DNA from: Bimastos eiseni
Lineage: Eukaryota; Annelida; Clitellata; Crassiclitellata; Lumbricidae
Reading direction: 5' to 3'
NCBI GenBank assembly: GCA_959347315.1
Contig: OY365807.1
Span: 58,930,884 to 58,994,883, forward strand
Length of the DNA: 64,000 nt
In this document: in pieces, positions 1 through 11,579 of the stretch
Numbering within the stretch: the stretch's first letter is position 1
Layout of the letters: every line of letters begins with the position of its first letter
Notes under the pieces: model-generated
What the model saw: the letters and a program-made list of their open reading frames with translations, nothing else
Told to the model about the DNA's origin: nothing
Database searches by the model: none
Made by a program: the position numbers and the translations under genes

Positions 1-1095
1 TTACGTATTTATTTTGAACGAAACCCAGTGTAGTTTTACCTGGGCCTAAATAGTCCCAGGTCTCAAATTGTTAACCTCCATCAATGGTAGATAATATTTA
101 ATATCATGTTTGAACTTCGATCTCATCGCCGTGCGTAGGCTACGAGGCTAAGCACTAGTTTAGTGAAAATTTATATAGGGCCTACTAGGCGTACTAGCCT
201 TACAGCCTAGCATCGCTTGGAGCTGAATTTTGAACTCGGCGGGTGTGACCCGATTGTGTCTTTCTTAACTAACGCAGGTATCACCACTTTCACCAGACCT
301 CTTTGGGAAGCGGTTCCGCCATTTCGCGCAGCAGCTCCGTTCGATTTTGGTGCTCCTAACTAGTACCGCATAATCCGCCTTTGCATATTAGTCGTCACGA
401 GGCGTTTGACTAATACGCCTTCAGATGATGCCTTCACGACTAAAAGAAAAACCGAATCTTTAGTTTTTCGCTTAAATTGAGTAGTTTTAATTAATTACTA
501 ATTCGTTTCAAAATGAAAGGCGTTACGTAACGTTCAGCTAACCTCACTCGCCAACCCCTGTAACGTTTCGTAACGTTTTGTAGCACCCAACCCACCCACC
601 GACCCCTCGAGCGTTACGTAATTATGCAATGACCCCTTACAGATATTATGAGAGGAGAATCCAATGAATGCAATGTTGCAAAGTCGACCCCAGAACAGAT
701 CAGAGCGTGCACACAGCATGTAATGAGAGCGACTGTCTAATAGAGCGGAACTGGCGCAGGTGATAGAAGCAGGATAGCGATACGGCATTCACATGGCCTG
801 ATAGGGAAAGGGTAGGGTCAAGGAGGCCCAGACCTTGAACAGATAAGGAAAAGGAGATGTTATTAAAAGCTTGACGGAGGGACTCCAAATCAATCGTGCC
901 TAGCTGGACTCGGACACCAAGCCAGAATTACTGGATTTTGCTAAGGTTCAGGGAGAGGCGATTAGAAGAGAGCCAGAAGTTCATAACAGTTACAGTTAAC
1001 GCCTCCAGCATGCGCTCAACCATCTCTAAAGCTGATGCCCATGGCATGTGCTTTGAGTCACGCGACCTTTCCGATACAATTATCTGCATCTAGAC
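1..1095. other. Intergenic, no gene recognised
   Basis: Only short open frames are present and none resembles a family I recognise. The stretch at about 530-620 repeats a CGTAACGTT-like word several times. Nothing else with clear structure was seen before the hAT-like element that starts near 1096. Confidence 0.5.
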
Positions 1096-1415
1096 AAGGG
1101 GTGTAAAAAACCAAGATTTTTTTAAATCAAAAGTTGTTTTCTGGTTTTATAAGGTTTTATTTGGTTTTTAATTTTCCTTTTGATTTTGTCGCAACAGGTT
1201 TGTTTTTAAAAGCATCAAACACAACCTGAAAAAGAGCTCCAACTCGGTTTTATGATTAATTTTGCTTGATTTCGGACGGAGTAACACACAATTAGTGATA
1301 TAATAGCATTATTAGTGAATTTAATAAAAATATTTTTTTTTAAATGCCATTTTATGAACTTTTGTTTTTAGGTAAAAAACCCAATAACTAAAAAGCCAAC
1401 ATGTTTGCAGCCCTG
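1096..1415 (-). mobile_element. Short hAT-like non-autonomous element, copy A
   Basis: Read on the minus strand it begins CAGGGCTGCAAACATG and ends in a T-rich stretch and CACCCCTTG. The two ends are weak inverted repeats (CAGGGCTG against CAAGGGGTG). The flanks ATCTAGAC and ATTTAGAC match at 7 of 8 bases, as expected of an aged 8 bp target-site duplication. About 220 bp is shared with the stretch at 15518-15745 in the opposite orientation. There is no transposase. The hAT assignment is inferred from the duplication length and the CAGGG-type end. Confidence 0.55.
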
Positions 1416-1508
1416 ATTTAGACAGCCAGTTCACTCTAGCAGCTTCAGTCCCAAACCTGGATAAAGAGAAGGACGACGCGCTAATGATCCATGTTATCAC
1501 ACAGTGTT

Positions 1509-1553
<45 letters not shown>

Positions 1554-1556
1554 ACA
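1509..1556. repeat. (CA)n microsatellite
   Basis: An almost uninterrupted CA/TG dinucleotide run with one AAACA interruption near its right end. Confidence 0.95.
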
Positions 1557-1910
1557 GCAAGTTCACTTTCTCTACAGAATGGTTCACATTAGTCCGGGTG
1601 ATCACATGTCATAAGGATATTCCGATCTTCATTTGACACAACCGATTCGTAATGTAATGTGATCGACCATTTATACAGCACCCCTTAGGCCTATAGATAT
1701 CTACTCAGCTTCGTTCTCTGCACTAGCATTATGACGTTAAAATATCATTTTACCTAGAACACAAGAAAATGGCGGACAGACGACTAAATAGATCGTGACG
1801 ATCAGCGTTAACAACTTCCTGTCGTATGCTAGAGACTGCTGGCTATGGGTGTGAACCACTTGTCAACCGAACAACTTCCTGTTTATTGAGACATCAGTCG
1901 ATGTTACTGA

Positions 1911-3416
1911 ATGACTGCTCTGAGAATGTTGGAGAATGATCAGACACGAAACAAATTGAAGCTTCTTGAAAATGAAAGTCATAACAAACTGGGAAAAAGC
2001 CTTCTCGCTGGATTGCCAAGTAAGCGGGTTTCATTCCTGGGCTTATCCGTTCTTCTTTTGTTCACGATATTCAGCCTGGCTCACATGACTATACTCGAAT
2101 ATGGTCTAAGGTGGAATCTCCATGCAGAAGGATCCGGGAGTCTTTCGTCTGACCATGACTCCACTCCCTGGATGTCCAGGGTTTCTCGACGCCAACTGCA
2201 ACATGCGCCCACGGTTGGAGCTACACTTACTGCAACTCCCACAGAGCTACCAACGACCCCTACTTCAATTCCAACACAACTGCCAGCGACTCCTATTCTA
2301 AATTCCACCAGGCCGACAACCATCCCTACTCGAAATTCCACACAGCTGCCAACGACCCCTACTCCAATTCCCACACAGCTGTCAACGACGTCAACGCTAC
2401 CAAATCTATCACCGTTGACAGCGTCAACAACGACGCAGTTGGCGAAGTTGGCGCAACCGACGCCAACTACGGCAGAGTCAGCCACTATTGTGCGCAATAC
2501 CTCCTTGTTCTCTCAGAAGGCTACCCGCCGCCCCAACGATGTCTCGCGATATGTCAGCTTCTCGTCGGAAATCACAGACGGTCGTCGTTTGGGTAACCAG
2601 ATCTTCTGCTTCGCCGCAGTCCTCTACGTTGCTCAGCTCACCGGCCGAGAGCCTGCCATCACAAATTTCCGCAATGCCATCGCACTGGATTACGTGTTCG
2701 ACCTGAACGTCGAGAGATTCGATTCCCTGTGTCCTTGCAGTTTGGTCGGGGAGTCCAAGTCCCTCTCCTTCGACGAGCAGACGGATAAGAAGGTCCTCGA
2801 AAACCAGGATACGACCAACAAATCGATCCTTGTAAACGGATTTCGTCAGAGCTGGCGGTACACGCTGGCAATCGATCGCCGTCTCAGGCGACATCTCGTG
2901 TTCAAGGAAGAGATTCGGAAGTTTGCCGAGGAATACCTGGAGAAGCACATTCCACCCGGTTGGACACGAGCGGGATTCTTGCGCGTTGCTATCCACGCCC
3001 GTCGAGGGGACATAATACTCCAGAAGACACTCGTCAATTTCGGATACACTGTACCGAACGTCACCTACTTTCGGAAGGCGATGAACTACTTTTTTAAAAG
3101 ATACGGTCGAGTCCAATTCATCACGTTTTCCGAAGACGAGAAGTGGGTCAGTGAAAACATCCATGCGGACAAAAACCGGACACAGGACGTCCACGTGACG
3201 CACTCTGTCAGTCACTCCGCTGGTCAAGATCTGGCCATCATGTCCATGTGTGACCACGTGATCATGTCCACTGGGACATTTGGGTGGTGGGGTGGCTGGC
3301 TGGCCAAGGGTACCACTGTCTACTACAGCAACTGGCCGAGAATGAATTCTCCTCTTCGACAGCATTTCACCAGAGAAGACTTCTTTCCTCCCAATTGGAT
3401 TCCAATGGGTGACTGA
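1911..3416 (+). CDS. GT11-family alpha-1,2-fucosyltransferase-like protein, intronless
   Basis: A 501-residue uninterrupted frame. Residues about 41-58 form one hydrophobic signal anchor after a 40-residue cytoplasmic tail, the type II layout of Golgi glycosyltransferases. Residues about 98-190 are a Thr/Pro-rich stem with repeated PTTPT and IPTQL words and several N-x-S/T sites, so it is probably glycosylated. The catalytic domain follows: GRRLGNQIFCFAA (225-237) matches the family GRLGNQ motif; AIHARRGD (360-367) matches the HxRRGD GDP-fucose-binding motif; STGTFGWWGGWLA (453-465) matches the C-terminal TFGWW motif. GT11 enzymes transfer fucose from GDP-fucose in alpha-1,2 linkage to galactose. 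All three motifs are intact, so activity is plausible, but the acceptor cannot be told. The start at 1911 leaves a complete tail and anchor; Met6 is an alternative. Confidence 0.9.
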   Translation: MTALRMLENDQTRNKLKLLENESHNKLGKSLLAGLPSKRVSFLGLSVLLLFTIFSLAHMTILEYGLRWNLHAEGSGSLSSDHDSTPWMSRVSRRQLQHAPTVGATLTATPTELPTTPTSIPTQLPATPILNSTRPTTIPTRNSTQLPTTPTPIPTQLSTTSTLPNLSPLTASTTTQLAKLAQPTPTTAESATIVRNTSLFSQKATRRPNDVSRYVSFSSEITDGRRLGNQIFCFAAVLYVAQLTGREPAITNFRNAIALDYVFDLNVERFDSLCPCSLVGESKSLSFDEQTDKKVLENQDTTNKSILVNGFRQSWRYTLAIDRRLRRHLVFKEEIRKFAEEYLEKHIPPGWTRAGFLRVAIHARRGDIILQKTLVNFGYTVPNVTYFRKAMNYFFKRYGRVQFITFSEDEKWVSENIHADKNRTQDVHVTHSVSHSAGQDLAIMSMCDHVIMSTGTFGWWGGWLAKGTTVYYSNWPRMNSPLRQHFTREDFFPPNWIPMGD

Positions 3417-3488
3417 GACTCCATATCTGTTGCCATGGAAGCCCCAACTGCTATTTGAGGCCGAGGAATCTGTGTTCGTCTAGAATGC

Positions 3489-3494
3489 AATAAA
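3489..3494 (+). terminator. Candidate polyadenylation signal of the fucosyltransferase gene
   Basis: An AATAAA hexamer lies 72 nt after the stop codon, giving a short 3' UTR. No experimental support is available. Confidence 0.6.
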
Positions 3495-3499
3495 CGGTT

Positions 3500-6400
3500 C
3501 ATTACAAACTCTTGGTCTAAAACTTTAAAGTAGGCCTACACCGACACAAATGACTCGAAAGAGTACTAGTCTTTTTATATACCAGATTGTTCCTCATTGC
3601 TTTTATGAGGATCTTTAAAATAAAAGTGCTCAAAGAAGCTGGAAGTAAACAAATTTTAGATACATACGCATGTGCACATACACACGCATACATACGTATA
3701 AACGCACATAATATATAATTATATATCTGCTAGGACCATCTCTAAATCACTTTTAGGTTGTATACTTGTGAAGGCGTCCTTGTAACGGCAAGTACTGTGT
3801 TACAAAGTCCTATTAATTGTATTTGTAAGTAGTATGTTAATAATGTTACAATAATCATCTCCGCCCTCTTTGCTCGTTCAATAGACTTGACCTCTTGCTT
3901 CCCCGAAATAAAACAGTTATGGCTCAGTCTCCATATTTTGATTCGATTGGTCGTTCTCTGTGGAATGCGCTTTCCCATCTGTTCGCTCTGAAATTCTATC
4001 TGGCAGTCTCTCATCCTCTTGTTTTTCTCAAAATCTACTTCTTTTCGCACGGCCTCGCGCATTGACAGCGCTTCTGAACGGTTCACCTTTCTAGAAGCAT
4101 TCTATAAATACAATAGAATATAATTCTACTGATACAACTAATAATACTACCAGTGGCGCAGGCAAGGGGGGTTTGGGAGGTTAACCCCCCCCTCATTTGC
4201 ATAGTTGAAAATATGTTTAGCAGCAACCTACAGAATAAGTTGGGATAATTTTGGGACCTTGGAGCTCGTTAGAGAAATAACAGACACAGTGCACCGAGTG
4301 GTAGTATACGCGCCGACTCAACGGAGGCAGCAGCTGTGGCATAGATTTGATGTATACCTGATACCGTATACCAGGGTCACTCTGGCAGGGTGTAAATGAA
4401 GCAGAACTTAGCCTATAATGTGACAAGCGCAATGTATCATTCAATTATTTTCGGATATAGAACAAAGATATAAGACAGCTGTCATAGGCTCTATGGGTAC
4501 TATATATACAACTATATAAAATGGGTGTGCGTGTATGTGTTTAAGTAATGTATATATATACATATATACATATATATATGTATATATATATAAAGAGATA
4601 GAAAGAGAGACTTATGTATATAGGTCAGTTCATCCGTAAACATGATCATTGGACACATTATACCAATTTCAGTGTTCAGAAGTTTCAAATAATTGAACAT
4701 AAATGATAAATGAAATTGCTGCATTATATAGTGGATCGATGAAATCAGTAAGCAGATTATCTCTTGCTGAAAGGTGTTGTGGTAAGTTTAATTGAACATT
4801 GTTATCTCTTGCTATAAGATGTTGGGGCAAGAATAGCCGATTTTAATAAAAATTATTTATATCTTTTAATATCACACAAAACTGTTGCAATGCAAAAGAG
4901 GCTAAAATAACAAAAATTCTTGCTCATTGAGCCCCTAATTTATTGTAGATCTAGTGGGGAAAATGACTACCCCAAAGTGCCTATACTAACGCCCCCCCTT
5001 GGGGAAATCCCAGGGGCTTCTATTCCCCCCCCCCCATGGTGATGGAAACAAAATCCCCCCTATCAAGCCTGAGAGTCGATGACGGACACCTTCTTAAACG
5101 CAGATTGTTTCATAGATAATGAGTAACTATTACAACAGTTTACTTCAAACAGTAAGTAACATTGCTATTGTATACGTAATATTGTTACCATAGAAATGTT
5201 ACTTTGAAAAAATAGTAATGCTGCTTAACTAAAATACATAGGTGCATGAAAGTGATCATTCTCAGCTTAGCCCAACGACGATGCCAATATCCTGAACTGA
5301 AATAACTGACACGTCTTGGTATCATGGGCGTATCGTTATAATAGCTAAGCTACTCTGGGAGACTCACTTAAGTTGAGTAACTTTCTAGAATCTACAGACA
5401 GTGGTCAGATGTCGTTTAAATTGGTCCCTCAATCTCACAAACATAGCAATGATGATGTAATTCTTTATCGAGGACAAAGTCTTTTTCGGCTGAAATACTT
5501 CTACCTTGAGCATTCATCTAATCATTCATCTATTGGTGGCAGACAATGACATTAGTGTCAACATGCAATGCGTCATTGTCAAATCTGTCTCGCAGCTGCA
5601 TGCATAGGCCTATCTGATTCAGTACTGGCCAGGAGCGCACATGTGTAGCCGAACTCTCTCGTCTCTAATTCTAGTCTCATCGCTGCAAACCTCTCCAACC
5701 ATCATCATGAGCATCCTCTTTCTTACTTCGTCAATGTGTCTATTGTTGCTGCTCTCGATGAATCAAGAATCAATTCACAAAGCCGCATTCCTGAACCGTC
5801 TCCAGAACAAAAGATTGCTTATTCCCAGAAAAACTCTGCCAGCCATTTTGACAATCACCTGTTTTCATCTTAAAGAGTATGGTGCCCGTAGAACTTCGTC
5901 CAATTCTACGCAATGACCTAGCAACACCGTCGCTTCCTTCTTACTGCTGTCGTATCTGCATCGGCAATAATAAAACACTTATTCTGCTGCATTATGTGAC
6001 CAGCAAATGGCAAAAATTTTCTCTATTATCAAGACCTTTATGATCGACGTAAGTAATGATAAGTTGTAGAATGCCCATATAATATGATGGGCTTATAGAA
6101 AGCTAATTGCCATCTTTTATCGGTGTTACACGCACGACCGACAATTCTCGCGAAAGAATGTTTCTCTAGTAGTTCTGTAGCATCAAGATCAAACTGTCAA
6201 ATACTTGAGTTAATAATTTATTTAAAAATAACTTAATTAATTAATTAATTTAATTTTTATCCTCCAAAGATCACTGAATGTTATCCCCCAAGGAAGAATT
6301 GGAAGCAGTCTGCTTCCACGGATATGCACGTAGAAGCCCCTGGGAAATCCTGCCTACTCTACTGCTCTAAACAGTTATTATCAGTTATTTTATATCTGGT

Positions 6401-6570
6401 GCAGTGCGCTATACCTTACAGAACAATGTCATTCAGGACAATATCGATGCACAAAACTTTTTAAACTGACAACTTTTGCCCTGTGGAACATTTCTTATGG
6501 AGGTCCATGGTCAAAACCTTGTGAAAGAGAAAGGATACACACAAATAATAAGCTACATAATTGGTCAAGA
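3500..6570. other. Intergenic repeats and remnants
   Basis: No gene is recognised. A TA/CA-rich run lies at about 3660-3730. CAGTGGCGCAGGCAAGG at 4152-4168 looks like a solitary hAT-type terminus without a partner. (TA)n tracts occupy about 4549-4592, and a poly-C run at about 5021-5035 sits in a C-rich repeat fragment. A 91-codon frame at 5641-5916 matches nothing I know. Confidence 0.5.
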
Positions 6571-6579
6571 TGGCATGCA

Positions 6580-6855
6580 ATAAATAAGTGTAACTCTCGT
6601 ATTAACTATAGCCTACAATACAATGCAACTCGGCATTTATAACGCGCTTTATCACGACAAGTCGTGCTCGAAAGCGCGCACACGTCTCGACGACGCAACT
6701 GCAGTTGTAATGCAGAGTTATGTGCGAAGGACTTGCACAAGGTCCAAACACAGTACACAGCGACCCCGGACGATCGAGGGTCGAACCCGCTCGCTCAGCA
6801 CACACTGAACGTTACGGGCTGACCATTCTAACCACTCGGCCACCATGCCACACTT
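6580..6855 (-). mobile_element. tRNA-derived SINE (minus strand)
   Basis: On the minus strand the element starts GTGGCATGGTGGCCGAGTGG, whose GGCCGAGTGG is a polymerase III A box of the tRNA D-arm type. About 50 nt later GGGTTCGACCC is a B box. The body and 3' part match the copies at 33598-33810 (+) and 46430-46612 (-). The family is recognised from these internal copies and the A/B box layout. It is not a working tRNA gene, because the anticodon arm is not well paired. Confidence 0.75.
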
Positions 6856-7129
6856 GTACTTGAAGCGTTTAGTGAAATCTAAGAAGATAGAATTAAATCG
6901 TTAACTAAAATTAAGTGTGCACAATATGTCTGTTCCCCGGGCCGATGTGGCGGTATTATTTGATTATTACATCAGCGCCTTTATCCCCATTGACTTCCCT
7001 CCTACCTTGCCTTCAATTGTTATCCAGCATATTAGAAAGTTTTCTATGTTTTCAAATGAATTATCATTACTATGTTTAATTATATACAAACGTTCAAATA
7101 TTCAAGCTGCATTATTTATATATTTTGAA

Positions 7130-7300
7130 ATATTCAGAGATTTTATTAATATTATCATCATTATGATTACTAATTTTTATTATTATTTTTTTATTGTTAT
7201 TTTTAATTTTTATTGCTTTTTATTACTTTAACTATTTTTATTATTAAATTTTAAGATTTTTATTCTTATAATTATTATTTTTGTAATTATTAATCATATG
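7130..7300. repeat. AT-rich TTATT low-complexity tract
   Basis: The stretch consists almost only of A and T with irregular TTATT and ATTAT words and has no coding potential. Confidence 0.7.
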
Positions 7301-7499
7301 AACAAAAGAATGGAAATTTAGGGTTGGCATAACCCCTTGCCTAATGGCATGGTTGCCGCCACCATTCTAGGGTTAGAGCACGTGTATTTAGCGTAAAAAT
7401 AATACACCTGTCATTATATGTCAACTTCATGACAAAGGTCGACACAGAACAGCAACCAATCTCACTACTAGTCATGCTGCTACAACTGCCTTTTTAGAT

Positions 7500-9640
7500 A
7501 CTCTTTCTCAACTTGAGTGAAACTCGACTAAGAAAGCTTGTGCGAGAGAAGATGCGAATGAGGCATATAATCTCTTTACAAATGACTATAAGAGAGCTTA
7601 TTATGATGCATTGTATTACTCCACCAAGCCCACCAGTAAGCATAAAATAATACGTAAACCATGGATGACATCTGGCCTACTCAAGGCCTGTAAAACCAAA
7701 TCAAAACTGCACCTCAAATGGATTCGGTTCCCGACACCACTAAATGAACTTAATTATAAAAACTATAGAAATAAACTAAAGAAACTTAACACGGCAGCAG
7801 AGAGAAGCTATCTGCAAACTGAGTTGACGAAATATAGCAATAACCTAAAAATGACTCGGTGGATCCTTGCGAGACCTTATAAATAGCCGAACGTCCCCTA
7901 TTGATAGCTACATAAAAGAACTAAACATACAAGGCAAGATTTATGATAACCCTCAAGAGATTGCAACTGAGTTTAATAACTATTTTACTGACGTAGCGGC
8001 TACTTTAGCAGAAAAACCTTCCAACCTCAACCCTTCAACCGCTTAGTTACTTAAAGGCCAAGTTTTTAGGGCGTGGTCTAATAAATACCTGCCGCCTGCT
8101 AGCTACCAATCAGATCTCTCCAAAGCATCTCATCCGCCTGGGGTACAATCTTAAACAAATGGACCGGTGTGGTCAGTCTATCTGAATAGGCTCAAATAGG
8201 CCAAGTAGACGAGGTTTCCTTTGGGCTTACTGAAATATCAGTTGAAGAAATATTAGCAATTGGAAATTCACTTAAACCATCGCGATCGGCAGGCATCGAT
8301 TTAATTGATCATGATAATTAGTTTACCTCATATAGCTATTCCGTTGATGAAAATTATAAATTGCTCTTTTGATAGCGGAATTTTTCCAGCGGCTTTAAAG
8401 GATGCAAGGTTGTCCTTATTTTTAAGAAGGGGCTTAGAAATTCTCCTGCAAATTATAGACCAATTTCCGTTTTACCGGCGTTTTCTAAAATATTTGAAAA
8501 GGCGATGCACATCCATTTGACAAATTTTATTGATAAGCATCAAATTCTCATTCACTCCCAACACGGATTCCAGTCTAATCACTCTACATATATGCCTCTT
8601 CTTTCCATGCGGGATCTGGTCACTGAAGCTATGGATAAGAATGAGTATGCGATTGGTAGTTTCCTAGATCTTGCTAAGGCTTTTGATACTATAGATCATG
8701 GCATCCTATTACTGAAACTTAACCGTTATGGAATTCGTGGCTCCCAACTTAACTCGATTAAAAGTTACTTAAATAATAGAAGCCAACTACTGCATCATAC
8801 ATACTCTCCTCTGAACCCTATTCGATATGGTGTGCCTCAAGGATCCATACTAGGTCCCCTGTTATTCGTTTTATACATTAATGACCTTCCAAATGTATCA
8901 CCTAATATTTCCTTTATTCTCTTTGCCGACGACACTAATCTGCTTGCCTCTCACAGATCTCTCCACACTCTTATTAATACATTTAATGTAGAATTGGACT
9001 TGATATCTGAATGGCTTTGTGCTAATAAACTATCCATTAATATCGCAAAAAACAAACTTCATAATCTTTCGTTTTCATAAGAAAGCCTTACCTGAAAATT
9101 TGCAGCCAATCAAACTAATGAATTTTCCAATAACCCAGGTCATCTCGTGCTTGTTCCTATGAGTCATAGTTGATCAGCACTTATCTTGGAAGGAGTATAT
9201 TAGTGCAATTTCCAAAAATATATCCAAAAACCTAGGTATTTTGTTTAGATTAGCCACACTTTTACCTGCTAAAGCCCGTTCTACTCTTTACTTTTGGCTC
9301 ATATATCCTTACCTCACCTACTGTACTATAATCTGGGCCTCGGCATACACATCCAGTCTCAATTAATTATCCATCATGCAGAAAAAAGCTATAAGATTTA
9401 TGGCCGGGTTGCCATTTAATGCTCACACCAGCGAAGTATTTAAAACGCACACAATTATCCAGATTTATAATTACAAATAGCCATTTTTATGTTTCGAAAT
9501 AGTCGAAAAAAATTACCTAATATATTTCACCAATACTTTTACTATAACATTGATCCAAGATCCGGCTCTAATTTGAAAGACGAAACTTCCAACTTTTCTA
9601 CACCGTCTCAAATGTCTGTTCCGTCTAATGCGGGTTCACA
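7500..9640 (+). mobile_element. Broken Jockey/CR1-group LINE (reverse transcriptase region)
   Basis: Decayed non-LTR retrotransposon ORF2. At about 7560-7886 there is the linker before the RT, with KPWMTSGLLKACKTK and a Lys/Tyr-rich stretch. The RT continues in shifted frames at about 8220-8510 (ANYRPISVLP, SKIFEKAM) and is open from 8505 to 9080, with FLDLAKAFDTIDH, GVPQGSILGPLLF and the catalytic FADDTN box. Stops and frameshifts break it at several points, and unrelated sequence at about 8040-8220 seems inserted between linker and RT. The tail to about 9640 is weakly recognisable. No endonuclease domain is seen, so it is 5' truncated and immobile. Confidence 0.85.
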
Positions 9641-9802
9641 TAAATAACACCATAGGGGTTCACGACAAATCGTCATCAATAACAACTTTGCTACAATGTA
9701 TCTAAATCTATCCTACCTATCCATTGCTGAAATAGTGTCTGCCTTAGCCGTGTTTTCGTTAATTGCACACATTACGAGTTGCCTTACTATGATGCATAAA
9801 AT

Positions 9803-11056
9803 CTAGTGTGGAGTGTATTTTATGTAGCTTTCGAAGTATTCTAATGACCAGTTATATCGTTCACTGTTATAGCCATACATGGACTTCAACAGCGGAGTGA
9901 TTTGGTTCCTAGTGTTTGGAGAGGATGCCTCGAGTGGCATGTGCGCGTCGATCTTGCCGTCAAGAGAACTGTCTCCTTTCCAACGACCGCGATCTATTCT
10001 GTCGTTCATTGTATTTCTTGGGATGAACACCAAACGATTGCTTCCATATTCTTCCGTCCAGTTTTTAATCATGATGCTTATCATCATTTGGTCCATATAC
10101 CAACCTTTATTGCCGCCTTTAATAGCAGGCTGCAGAGCTAATTGACCAAATTCTCTTAATAAGAAATTGAGAATGTCTGGACTTGATATAGGCAGGATAG
10201 AGTCCTGAGCTGTGAGTTTATTCCAAGTCAAGACACGCATTCCAATATTGGACATTGGTAGCATCGTATAATTGAGACCGCGATGTAAGAAAGACGCACA
10301 GCAGTTGGAATTCAGAGAGAGCATCGTCATATCGGAGCGCAAGTGATAAATATTAGAATTGATCGGCCACAGATCAGCATCGGACGTCAGCAGATAAACC
10401 AACTCTACATCAGCGAACACTGCACTTAGTATATTCGCCGCAAATAGCCTTCCCACCTGACTGATGGTCACTGCATTAGCTATTGGTGAATAAATGTATA
10501 TAAGAACAGCATCAAGTTCGATGCACTTTGAAAGGACGAAACGAATTGAAGGATCTGTGATAGATTTGTTCGAACAGCCAACAACCAGGATGATGCTATT
10601 GAATCCTATCCTCTTCCAGGCAAGTGTTGTGAGTGGTAAATGAAACACGTACTTCTCTGAATCGTTGTCCGTTGTTATAGAAAACACTGCATACCTTCTG
10701 GAAGAATTAATTCTACCCTCAACAGTTACATCATTCAACCACTCTAATCCGTTCTCTCGTGAAGTCAGCTGTGTGCCCTGTAAACGAGCGCTCTCTGTGC
10801 GATAACAAGGAACTCGCTTCAGCATGTGACTCAATAAATCTTCTTTCTTCAATAATGAAACTTTGTTAGTGTTCTGAAATCTGAATCCGGCTGAAACGCT
10901 TTCTTTAGACACTGCAGCAGATGTGGGTTCTACGCGTAATTTTGTAATCACAGAAACTAAACGCTTCGAAGGCACGTGCAAGTGCTGGATGAAGACGATG
11001 GTCGCTGCGGAAAATATCACCAGCAGCAAAATAATCTGTATTATTCTCTTTTCCAT
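9803..11056 (-). CDS. Type II membrane protein, putative GT-A-like glycosyltransferase of an uncharacterised family
   Basis: A 417-residue uninterrupted minus-strand frame. Residues about 5-24 form a signal anchor after a short basic tail (MEKR). The luminal part has LTSDADLWP (223-231), an acidic DxD-like motif like the metal and nucleotide-sugar site of GT-A enzymes, then GWYMDQMM (318-325), and a charged segment DRIDRGRWKGD and GKIDAHMPLEA near 352-377. The combination resembles uncharacterised invertebrate proteins I remember, not a named family, so the enzyme role is inferred. It has no introns. It lies directly beyond the 3' end of a LINE and on the opposite strand from it. No clear AATAAA was found on its 3' side. 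Confidence 0.75.
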   Translation of the reverse strand: MEKRIIQIILLLVIFSAATIVFIQHLHVPSKRLVSVITKLRVEPTSAAVSKESVSAGFRFQNTNKVSLLKKEDLLSHMLKRVPCYRTESARLQGTQLTSRENGLEWLNDVTVEGRINSSRRYAVFSITTDNDSEKYVFHLPLTTLAWKRIGFNSIILVVGCSNKSITDPSIRFVLSKCIELDAVLIYIYSPIANAVTISQVGRLFAANILSAVFADVELVYLLTSDADLWPINSNIYHLRSDMTMLSLNSNCCASFLHRGLNYTMLPMSNIGMRVLTWNKLTAQDSILPISSPDILNFLLREFGQLALQPAIKGGNKGWYMDQMMISIMIKNWTEEYGSNRLVFIPRNTMNDRIDRGRWKGDSSLDGKIDAHMPLEASSPNTRNQITPLLKSMYGYNSERYNWSLEYFESYIKYTPH

Positions 11057-11189
11057 TTAGTCTCCGTCTTTCAAGCACAAACAACAACACGAATTATTAA
11101 TAAACACTTGCTATGCCTAGTCATATAACATTTCATGAAAACTGTTCAACGCCAAATGCATAAAGATCTGCCTAGTGACCTTCCCCGGC

Positions 11190-11345
11190 AGGAAAGTCAG
11201 ATAGGACCCATATGGAACCCATATGGTAGAGAATATGTCTTCCATATATATGAACTCCATATGGAAGCCATACATTTCTGCACCCGACATCCATATGGAA
11301 ACCAAGTGGTTATCTAACATGGCTTTCATACGGTAGCCTCATGGA
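11190..11345. repeat. Cluster of CATATGG words
   Basis: CCATATGG-type words recur at short irregular intervals on both strands immediately upstream of the minus-strand gene and next to the palindrome at 11383. It looks like an AT-rich repeat that has spread locally. Confidence 0.6.
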
Positions 11346-11382
11346 AACAATATGGATGTAACATATGGCAATTATAAAATAA

Positions 11383-11523
11383 TACCATATTATAGCCATA
11401 TTGGACAGTGACATGGGTACCATAGAGCAGCCATATAGGACTTCCATATAGCTGCCATACGGAAGTTCTATATGGCTGCATTATGGTACCCATGTCACTA
11501 TCCAATATGGCTATAATATGGTA
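11383..11523. repeat. 141 bp near-perfect palindrome
   Basis: Arms 11383-11445 and 11461-11523 are 63 bp each, with about four mismatches and a 15 bp spacer. Both arms are made of CCATAT/ATATGG words. It lies 330-470 bp upstream of the start codon of the minus-strand gene at 9803-11056. Confidence 0.85.
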
Positions 11524-11579
11524 GCCGTATGGAAGCAAAATGGAAGTCCTATATAACTCCCAACAATATATAAATCAAA

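Noticed and set aside
2478..3365. 295-codon minus-strand frame
   Set aside because: It is antisense to the fucosyltransferase catalytic domain, which shows clear GT11 motifs on the plus strand.
4152..4168. Start of a hAT element (CAGTGGCGCAGGCAAGG)
   Set aside because: No matching inverted end or duplication of AATACTAC was found downstream; kept only as a solitary end-like word.
5641..5916. 91-codon plus-strand frame
   Set aside because: No family resemblance, no repeat or splice context supporting it.
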